Assembly: GCA_037447655.1 (NCBI GenBank)
Contig: JBBHKE010001375.1
Coordinates: 19,441-83,440 of the forward strand
Reading direction: 5' to 3'
Length of the DNA stretch: 64,000 bases
From: Zygnema cylindricum
Taxonomy: Eukaryota; Streptophyta; Zygnematophyceae; Zygnematales; Zygnemataceae
A program made the translations under genes and the position numbers. Positions 56,101-64,000 of this stretch are shown here, piece after piece. The notes under the pieces are model-generated. The model saw nothing but the letters and a program-made list of their open reading frames with translations. It did no database searches and was not told the origin of the DNA. The stretch's first letter is position 1, and each line of letters begins with the position of its first letter.

Positions 56101-57472
56101 CAAAGGGATTTACACAAAAGGAAGGAATTGACTACGAGGAAACCTTTGCCCCGATGGTCAGATTTCCCTCCGTCCGCATACTTCTCAGTTTAGCAGCGGC
56201 GGAAGACATGGAAGTGCATCAGATGGACATCAAGACAGCCATTTTGCATGGAGAATTGGAAGAGGAGATTTTCATGCGACAACCCGAAGGTTTTGTGGAG
56301 GAAGGAGAGGAGAGTAAGGTATGCCGGCTGATTAAATCTCTTTATGGTTTGAAACAGGCACCTCGACAATGGAATAAGAAGCTTGATGAGTTTCTTACCG
56401 GTCTGGGATATATTCGGATCAGCTCAGATCACTCAATCTATGTTTTCGAAGATGAGGAAGGTTTTATATTTATTGCAATTTATGTTGATGATTTGCTTGT
56501 TTTAAGTAAATCAATAGAAAAAATTAACAAACTGAAAACCGATCTTAAGGGGAGATTTGAAATGAAGGATATGGGAGAAGCAAGATATATTTTGGGAATT
56601 CAAGTAGAGAGAGACCGAAAAAGGAAAATTATAAGACTGACTCAAAAGGAAGCAATAGGGAACATGCTTGAAAATTTTCAAATGGATAAAGCTAATAGTT
56701 GTACAACTCCAATGGAGTTGAAGAAGGGAAGTGAGGGGAGTGAGGAAGAAGGAGTCATAGTCTTAGACGAGGAATTATCTCCTGATGAACAGAAGTTCAT
56801 GCAGACTATTCCTTAGAGGCAAGTAGTGGGAAGTCTAATCTATTTTATGAATTGTACCCGGCCGGATTTAGCTGCAGCTGTAGGAGTGCTGAGTAGAAGT
56901 CTAAATGCTCCCACTAAGAAGGATTGGGAGGCAGCTAAGAGAGTCCTTAGATATTTGGTAGGAACTAGGGATCTATGGTTGCATTTGGGTGGGGAGAATA
57001 CTGACATCACTACTTGGAGTGATGCCAGTTATGGTGATGCTCGGATGAGGAGATGTACTTCTGGATATGTATTATATGTGGGTGATGGGGCTTGCTGTTG
57101 GAGTAGCAAACAACAAAAGGTTATTGCTCAGTCCACCATGGAGGCTGAGTATATGGCCTCTTGCTCTGCTGTAAAAGAATTGATGTGGGTCAAGTCTTTG
57201 CTTGGTGAGCTTGGTCACCTTAAGAGTGGTGTGCAGAAAATATTTTGTGATAATCAGGCAGCAATCGCTATTTTTGCCAATCCTAAACATCATTTTAAAG
57301 CCAAACATATGGACATCATACTCAGCTTTGTTAGAGAAAAAGTAGAAAAACAAATTAATCGGTTTAGAGTGCAGACCAGATACTGAGATGGTAGCAGATA
57401 TGATGACCAAACCTGTGCCTTCCCCTAAGCTAATTTTTTGCAGGGAGAAGTGTGGTCTGAAATTAAAGATTG
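53136..57472 (+). pseudogene. Copia gag-pol polyprotein, broken
   Basis: Gag starts in the PBS (MGPPSRVPIFNGTGFIY) and meets TAG at 53187-53189 where the family has Trp. Gag then shifts frame near 53590 and again in a 12-A run at about 54022-54033 inside the zinc knuckle (C-H-F-C ... H-Y-M-A-E-C). The long frame 53859-56816 holds protease WIIDSGASMHM (about 54269), the integrase H-H-C-C finger (WHKRLGHVN, C-S-G-C), integrase D (VHTDIWGP), D (SDNGGEYTS) and E (QNGVAERLN), and RT with KPIGCKWVFKLK, QMDIKTA and YVDDLLV (about 56480). A TAG at 56814-56816 replaces a conserved Tyr. RNase H follows (WSDASYGDARMRRCTSGY, STMEAEYMAS, CDNQAAIAI), with a frameshift near 57346 before the C-terminus. Confidence 0.92.
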
Positions 57473-57477
57473 ACTAG

Positions 57478-57490
57478 AAAATAAGGGGAG
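57478..57490 (+). other. Copia polypurine tract
   Basis: aaaataaggggag directly before the 3' LTR. Identical at 52070-52082 and 5229-5241. Confidence 0.8.
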
Positions 57491-58539
57491 TGTAGAAACT
57501 AGTGGTTTTTAAGTATTTTCTAGGTCTGAAAAGAAATAAAGAAGCCGAGGTAGTCTATCTCTAACTTCTCTCTCCAACTCTCAAACTTGTCGCAGTCACT
57601 GAGAAATTGGAGAGGAAGCTAGAGCCATGGCTACCTTGGCTATCCTGAGGTTTACGGGAAATTTATATTAGTTAGGATTTATTTATTTAAAAGGTATGTG
57701 CCGGCGGCAGGATTTGATCCTTGTACCTACCGGCCGGCAGACAGGAAATAGCCGGTAGCCTTAGCCGTTAAGTCTAGAATTAATATTACGTAGTATATAG
57801 TTTGATAATTATTTAAACATGTATACGTACGATTATTCATTTAACTATAATAGATTACGGGATACATAGATCCGGTTATATATAAAGTACGGATTACGGT
57901 ACGGACAGAAAATCAATACCGCGCATTTGTTTCGTAAGCGAAACAAATACCGCACATGTATTTATTACGGCTACGATTTAATTAGATTCTAATCGGACGG
58001 CCGCAATTAGCGCCGAGATCGCGAAGGAAGATTTCGGCGGTTTGTGGCCATCGCCACATCGGATGACGCGTGGCGAAATTACGTTGGATCGTGGAATCTC
58101 CGGAGATTATGGCACCGAATCCGGATATGACATGTGTCGACATTTGGGCCATGTCGTACAATGTCCGTACCTAAAGTACATCGGCAGTTGTACTTTTGCG
58201 TACGAAACTCAATTCTGATTGGTTCCGTACATCAGTAGATAGAGTCTGTGAGATAGATAGGACTTAGAAAAATTAGAAGATAGGACCCCCTCTCCCAGTG
58301 AGCTTCTGTACAAAAGGTCAACTTTGACCCTCCATAACATACTGCTCAGGGGAGCAAATTCAGAGATTCTTTTTGCTATCGACTCAAGGGAGTCTTGCCT
58401 TCACAGGGGTGCAGGTAGTCAGGGTTTTTGTTTGCCAGGGTGGTAGTTATTTTTGCTGAAACACAAAGGGGTCAGGATTATCCTAGAGGCTTCTTGGAAG
58501 CTGTCCACTCTGAGGACTTATGGAGGTCTCAGAGTTTCA
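57491..58539 (+). repeat. Copia 3' LTR, 1049 bp
   Basis: Same length and ends as 52083-53131. Differences seen are mostly single transitions (for example gaggcagtc/gaggtagtc, aatcaaacgg/aatcggacgg, gcggagg/gcgaagg). Confidence 0.92.
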
Positions 58540-58689
58540 GCTCACACGGGAGTTGTCTCAAAAAAGATTGCGGTAATCAGTATGTTTGTGATTTCCGAAT
58601 TAGTTCATTTGTCCTTCTCTTTTTATTTTGTCGGCTAACCTACAAAGTAACACTGTTTTTTTTATTATCTGTTGTGTTTGTTAAATATA

Positions 58690-58912
58690 GCGACGACAGC
58701 GCCTCATCTGTAAACCAACGACGAATTTTCAATCGTCGCTGAACCATAACTCTCCCAAAATTAGAGTTTACAGCTAGACGTCAATACAGCGAGGACAGCT
58801 GGTTGTCACTAGAATTAGCGACGAAATATTGTCGTCGCCTAATTCACCGACGACCAGCTGTCTTCGCGCCGAGGATTTGTCGTCGCTGAATTAGACGATG
58901 ACAAATCCTCGT
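58690..58912. repeat. Left palindromic array of the transposon
   Basis: Hairpin pairs include acgacgaatt-ttc-aatcgtcgctga (58720-58745), ttagcgacgaaatattgtcgtcgcctaa (58816-58843) and gaggatttgtcgtcgctgaattagacgatgacaaatcctc (58872-58910). They could be transposase-binding subterminal repeats; that role is inferred. Confidence 0.6.
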
Positions 58913-59127
58913 TGCAGAAGCAATTCTTTAAATGTAATGGCTTTTTATGTATATTATCAATGACTAATTTATGTTTTTTCTTTACTCCAATTGGAGAGTA
59001 TCAGAAGGCAACGTGGTGGTAGGTTGAAAGGGAGGCGATACTTAAAAGGATAAGGAAACCTACGCTCACCTTATCTACTTCCGGTTTTGACAGGAGAAGG
59101 GCGGCGGTAACGAAGGCTTTACCGTGA

Positions 59128-60867
59128 AGGGGTAGGAAGGAGCTACCATGGGTGGTGAAGGTTCACAACGACTTAGTGGACAAATTTTTCCGATTCCAAA
59201 AGGCGGGCATGAAAATATCAACTATCATTGTGGGAAAAATGGCTAATTGCATCATCGCCGAAATGAAGAAGAATGGTGCGCCGGAATTTATCAACGACAA
59301 TGGTGGAGAGATAGACATTAGAATCACGCGGCGTTTGATTCAACGCTTTTTCGAAAAGCATAGCATTGTCGCCTGAGCCCAAAAGGGCAAACTATAATTA
59401 AGTCCGGAGAAGGAGGAATACATCGAGAGGAGCGTGGCATATCACATGGCCGTTTTAAAAAGGGGATTTCTATCAGGTAAGCCTCGTATTTTCCTTCCTT
59501 TTGTTGCTTCTTATCATATTAAGTAAATTATTTAGTATCCTTTCCGTGCTTGTTGAGAGAAATGAGTGTGAAAAGGACATTTGTTGTCTTAGTAACCCCC
59601 TAACTTTTTAAAGATGACTACAATGTAAACCAACAATGTTATTCCTTACATTATACAAACTTGTGTTTTGTTTTCTTTTGTGTTTTTATATTTTTTTGGT
59701 GGATAATTGGTCGTTTTAACGAGGACTTGGTGGAGAACATGGACGAAACCCACTTAATTGTAAATATCGACAACAAGAAAACTTTGGGCTTTCGCGGCAA
59801 CGAGGTTTTAAGATACGTCGACGTTTTGGGTGGTGGAGAGTCCATGACTTTGATGGTACGACTCACGGGAGGAGCGAATGCACGAATCCAGTCTCCGATG
59901 ATAATATTTACAAACAGCGGTCGAAATTACCCGATAAAGGGCCTTGCCGACGATGTACCGGGTAAGTCTCATTATATTTGAATCTTTGAAATATTGTTCA
60001 ACTTTGTTATTTTCCTATATTCTTTACGTATTCCTCTCTATGCAAATATGAGTTTCCCCTCTCTTCCTCTCCCTCTCTGCCCCTTATCGGCCTCCTCTCC
60101 CTAAACCTCTTTCTCTCCCCATCACGTAACTCACCCCCTCCCCCTCTCCTTTATTTTTTCCTATTTTAGGAGTTTGCTACCGAAATGGCCCCAAAGGATG
60201 GAATGATAAAACCGTATTTCTGCAATGGGTAGAAGAGCCGAGGTCTTTCCAAGGAGACCACGAAAGACGTGAAAAAATAGTATTCCTTGACAAGTGTGGC
60301 GGGCACAACAATTCCGAGGAGTTGAGTCGAGTATTACTTGCGAAGAGGACTATATCCACTTCTTCCCTCCTTGCGCGACTCACCTCGTGCAACCCGCTGA
60401 CTCCTTCGTCATTTCCAAAATTAAGGAGGTTTGGTCACAAAAATGGGAGGATTGGAAAATGAACGCGATCAAGAAGCACGCGTGGTCCCATCCGAGTGGC
60501 AAGGGTAGGTCCGAGAAGCTACTCGGCCCCGAGAAGGCCTTCTTCCTTAAATTGGTTCGCGATTCAATTCGCGAAGTCAACGCAATGAAGGACAATCAAG
60601 GGATGGGTTACGCACGTAAAGCTATGATTCAGTGCGGCTTGTCATTGAAGGACGGGAAATGGGAGGAGAAAATGCTCACTCCGGATTTACAAGTCATCAT
60701 CATGAAATGGCGATGCCATTTCTAAGGCTATGAGGTGCCAATTCCTTCTACATCGGCACGAGATTTTGTACGATGCATTCAAGATGCCAACACTCGGGAG
60801 GATCAAGTCCTTGACGACGCGGAATGGGAGAATGAAGATTTAAAGTCCTTTTATAGAGAAGGGGTTT
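59128..60867 (+). pseudogene. DDE_1-type (pogo/Tigger-like) transposase
   Basis: Three or more exons. The first (to about 59476, donor gtaagc) has HTH-like helices (MKISTIIVGKMANCIIAEMK, IDIRITRRLIQRF) and SPEKEEYIERSVAYHM. The second ends at 59961 (donor gtaagt) and contains NMDETHLIVNID with the first catalytic Asp (59742-59744). The third starts at 60170 after ttttag with GWNDKTVFLQW, FLDKCGGHNN (second Asp, 60289-60291; usually D-N) and CATHLVQPADSF (third Asp, 60399-60401), giving a DDD triad. Defects: TGA after H-S-I-V-A at about 59374, a frameshift around 60310-60340, TAA at 60723-60725. The acceptor of exon 2 is unclear. It would cut and paste its element at TA-type sites if intact. 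Confidence 0.75.
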
Positions 60868-61194
60868 AATTAGTGAAGTGGGAATGGGGGTTAGCATAAA
60901 ATTATAGAACTACTGTTTATGTGTTATTTTTTGTTTTTAGTAGTTTTCGGTGGTTTTTGTGGTAATTGTACTTAGCGTTTATCAAAGTATGTTGCATAAA
61001 TTGTATCCGTGAAAAGTTCAATATATTCGTATCCTTCTTTGTTTTTCATTTTGAAAATTGATACTGAAAATGATGGAATGGATAAAAACTTTGGATGTTA
61101 ATGATGTTTTCAATGTGTTTGGGGAATCATGTGTTTCATGTTGTACTCCACGTTGGGCGAAGAATGCAGTACATCGCTAAGTCAAATCCGACAT

Positions 61195-61320
61195 TGAGAC
61201 AGTCTCGTCGCTAATTCGGCACCATAATTCAGCGACGAGAAGGTCTCGTCACTGAATGGTAAATCTGATGGTAAACAAAAATTTTACCATTTAGCGACGA
61301 AAATGTGTCGTCCTTGAACA
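61195..61320. repeat. Right palindromic array of the transposon
   Basis: Modules cagtctcgtcgctaattcgg, cagcgacgagaaggtctcgtcactga and a longer palindrome around accatt-tagcgacg. They mirror the left array. Confidence 0.55.
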
Positions 61321-61829
61321 ATAAAGCTTTAGCTTTATTATAAATAGAAGTCATACATAGGCATATTAAAAGGACTATACCATAAATATACTTGAATTTG
61401 ATGTGAAACACGCGTAGTCTTTACACAAACAATTGTATTCTGGATTTATTAATACAAAAATAAATTGTGTTCTGGATTTATTATTTTCTTCTGAAATAGT
61501 AAAAAGTGTTAAAATTCTGCGATCATTTTCAGCGAAGGAAAAAAATCAAAGTTGTTACGTGAGCGAGAAGTCAAGTAGGTCCGGTACGTTTCGGTACAGT
61601 TGAGTAATCGTGAAGGTACATTTGTGTAGACGTCAAGTTATATTTGCGTAGACGTCAAAAATTGGTCATTGACTTGTACCGTACGGCAAGTCAAGTTGTC
61701 GCAGATTTTGAGTAAATGTCACGTAGTGAATTACGACCGTTGATTAAGGTTACGTAGGTCACAAGTTAAGATTGTACTCCTTTGCGTGATACAAAATAAG
61801 CGTAGGACCTACGTCACCTACCCATATAA

Positions 61830-62018
61830 AATGTACTCCTGCTTACATTGAAAATCAATAATCAATCTACTGAATGATTCTCCCAACATTTTGCTTACAT
61901 TGAAAATCAATAATCAATATACTGAATGATTCTCTCCACATTCTCTCCACATTTTGCTTACATTGAAAATCAATAATCAATCTACTGAATGATTCTCTCC
62001 ACATTTTCCTTGCTGTTA
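61830..62018 (+). repeat. Tandem repeat, three copies of about 52-66 bp
   Basis: The unit gcttacattgaaaatcaata-atcaat(c/a)tactgaatgattct recurs at about 61833, 61892 and 61957, followed by variable cccaacatttt/ctctccacatttt linkers. Confidence 0.85.
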
Positions 62019-62025
62019 TTTTTGC

Positions 62026-62095
62026 ACTGAGTGCTTATTTTGTCGTGTCATTAATTTATCTTGAGTGCTTATTTTGTCGTGTCATTAACTTATCT
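62026..62095 (+). repeat. Tandem duplication of about 36 bp
   Basis: The unit tgagtgcttattttgtcgtg, tcattaa(t/c)ttatct is present twice in direct succession. Confidence 0.8.
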
Positions 62096-62099
62096 TCCT

Positions 62100-64000
62100 T
62101 CTTTGTTCAGTTATTAAGCTTTGCATTCTCATATAGAGATTTGTTTTCCTTAGCTTCCTATCTTGTAATTGGATGATCCTATGGCCACTATTTCGGAATC
62201 TCAACAAAAAGAACATCCACTTCTTCTCTTCCGTTTGGTCCACCGAATTTAAAATTGACAATCATCAGTCAATTTTTTGTATAGTCTTTGCTTTTTACAT
62301 CTCGGTAATATAATAATTCTCAAGTACCAATTTTTTTTTATGTCATTATCAAAATAACATCGGATCATAATTTTTTTAACAATCAAAAGCATAATCTAGA
62401 AACATAAATCAAATGCATATGTAGAATACAAAACCCAAAAATCACAAATAAAACACATAAACAAAAAAATGGACAACTTAAAATAATACCATAATCGACA
62501 AATCGCTTTCTTTTATATTCCTTTCACAGGGCATATAAATATTGTACAAAAATTGGCAAATGTACATTTTAACCATAGCTATGGAATCGTATACAGAAAT
62601 AATTGATAACGTATCTCGGAAAAATACCGATGTAAAAACATAGTAAAAACATAAAAAAAAATACTCCTTCCTAGATTTCTCCAAATCCTATTAGCTTTTG
62701 TCATTTTTCGAATAAAAATCTAAACACACTAAAAATCTATGCAACTCTTACAATCCCTATTTTAAAATCACTCTTTTTTTCTTTCCCCTTTTTCCTTTCT
62801 CACCTCTACTCTTTTTCTTTCCTCACCTCCCTCTTCCCTCTCCTCCCTCACTTTCTCCATCTCGATCAAACTTTTTCTTTTATACTTCGCTTTCATGCTC
62901 ATTTGGTTGCAAATGTAGATGTAATAAAATGTACGTCACAACTGCAAATACGATAACAAAAAAACGACATAGAAATTAGCAACCACAAATAAAATAAATG
63001 AAATGTAAATCGAAACAAACAAACAAAAAAACAATAAAACGAAAAATACAAAAAACAAAACAACTTGAATGAAATAAGTTCATGATGGCTAGGAAAAGGG
63101 AGTGGGATAGAGCGAAGGAGGGGGGGCGGCATTTAAGGGGGATGGGAGGGAAGGGAGGAACTTTGAGAGGGGCGCGATCGGTTTCTTCAGTGTGAGAAGG
63201 AGGGGAAGTGATAAAAATATGGAGAGAGCGTATTAACAAATAGGGAGAGGCACACTGAGAGGGAGTGAGAAAGAGAGGAGAAACTAAAAAAATGACGGGA
63301 GAAGTAGAGAGAGAGGAGGGGGGAGAGAGGGGGAGGTGGAGCAAACCTATGGGGAGAAAAGGAGGCGACAAAAATAGCGAGGGGGAGGGACACGCAAAAT
63401 GGAAGAGGGAGCGCTTTTCACCATAGATTTAGGGAGATATGGAGGAGACAGGGTGGCGGGATGATGAAATGGCAGGTCAATAGGGAGGTTGAGGAACGCT
63501 TGCGGTTGAGGAAATGGAATCTATGGATGAAATGTGGAACAAGCGGCGGAGCTTTCGCCTGCTTCCCCGTGAACGAATTAAAAATTTCTCATCATGACGC
63601 CGTATGCGTCAGATCCCACCAAAAACGGTTGGTTGTGATTCGCTAAGAATCGATCCTTTTTTTTATAGGTTGTCCGCATTTGGCGTTTCCTCTCCCCAAA
63701 TATCACCAACACCAAATATTGTTATTTCATTCAATTAATTTCAAATAATAACTTTAATTAAGGTTTGTTTGGCACCTCAACCCCGTTTTAACATACACGT
63801 TTACCTTATTTGTGTTCGGCACCTTATTACAATAGACATTTATACTAAATGGGACCATTTTCACCTTAATACCGTAAACTTTTACGCTAATTAAACCATA
63901 ACCATAAAATAGCATTAATAATAACTATAACTTCTTACAAGGAACTTGCTTGGAGTCCAAACCGTATATATCAAAGTTACTGTTGTTGCGCATTCAGTTA
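62100..64000. other. Low-complexity intergenic DNA
   Basis: Pyrimidine-rich at 62770-62880 and purine-rich at 63090-63430 (gagagggag units), with AT-rich DNA between. Frames within are compositional. A Thr/Val-like short frame at 63461-63646 has no support. No gene seen. Confidence 0.45.

Larger units (their letters stand above)
52083..58539 (+). mobile_element. Ty1/copia retrotransposon, nearly complete, sharing its 5' LTR with a deleted copy
   Basis: LTRs of 1049 bp at 52083-53131 and 57491-58539 enclose gag, protease, integrase, RT and RNase H in copia order. The LTR pair differs at roughly a dozen or more positions. Because 51728-52082 is also copia interior ending in a polypurine tract, the 52083 LTR is at once the 3' LTR of a truncated copy and the 5' LTR of this one, so no simple target duplication is expected. 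Same family as the relic at 2.2-5.5 kb. Inactive through stops and frameshifts. Confidence 0.92.
58690..61320 (+). mobile_element. pogo/Tigger-like DNA transposon remnant with palindromic ends
   Basis: A DDE transposase (59.1-60.9 kb) lies between two arrays of cgtcgctaa/ttagcgacg palindromes (58690-58910 and 61195-61315). The left begins tagcgacgacagcgcc; the right ends gcgacgaaaatgtgtcgtcc. Arms are imperfect, and exact termini and target duplication were not resolved. The element lies about 150 bp to the right of the copia 3' LTR. Confidence 0.65.

Noticed and set aside
61833-62018. CRISPR-like array
   Set aside because: Only three units, spacers nearly identical in content, eukaryotic context; a simple tandem repeat.

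Overview
The window looks like nuclear DNA of a green-lineage (Viridiplantae) eukaryote, most likely a streptophyte with a repeat-rich genome. Four things support this: Ty1/copia and Ty3/gypsy elements of plant type; primer-binding sites (PBS) matching plant initiator methionine tRNA (one the usual 3'-end type, others matching its anticodon arm); one spliced gene for a secreted protein with extensin-like S-P4-K repeats; and AT-rich, MITE-rich intergenic DNA full of GTAC. I cannot name the genus. There are no operons, phage genes or CRISPR arrays.

Layout. 0-5.5 kb: remains of two copia elements, a gag-only relic (minus) and a decayed pol (plus). 5.8-9.7 kb: a dense cluster of small inverted-repeat transposons. 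11.5-14.3 kb: the only convincing host gene, five exons on the minus strand, encoding a signal peptide, an unrecognised Cys-containing domain, a proline-rich rod and a Cys-rich tail. 15-19.6 kb: more MITEs and inverted repeats. 19.66-31.21 kb: a minus-strand Ty3/gypsy chromovirus with 0.97-kb LTRs and a CCTTG target duplication. It is split inside its protease by a 3.87-kb gag-only copia-type element with equal-length 1161-bp LTRs and a GTTTT duplication. 31.3-34.5 kb: nested MITEs. 35.6-37.5 kb: palindromic repeats and a copia gag relic. 37.6-39.35 kb: purine-rich simple repeats. 39.9-46.6 kb: Harbinger-like and TACACC MITEs, some nested. 47.2-51.7 kb: an orphan exon, a diverged LTR, a 190-bp purine minisatellite and an unrecognised acidic ORF. 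51.7-58.5 kb: a plus-strand copia element sharing its left LTR with a deleted second copy. 58.7-61.3 kb: a pogo/Tigger-like DNA transposon remnant with arrays of palindromes. 61.8-64 kb: short tandem repeats and low-complexity DNA.

The most interesting observation is shared by three copia-type elements (at 1.2, 26.8 and 53.1 kb). In each, the LTR is followed directly by a PBS complementary to the anticodon stem-loop of initiator tRNA-Met (half-tRNA priming). The ATG inside that PBS, the complement of the CAU anticodon, is in frame with Gag and appears to be its start codon. A second theme is that inactivating changes in the retroelements are mostly C-to-T or G-to-A. A third is that related LTRs carry an antisense tRNA-like A-box/B-box module.
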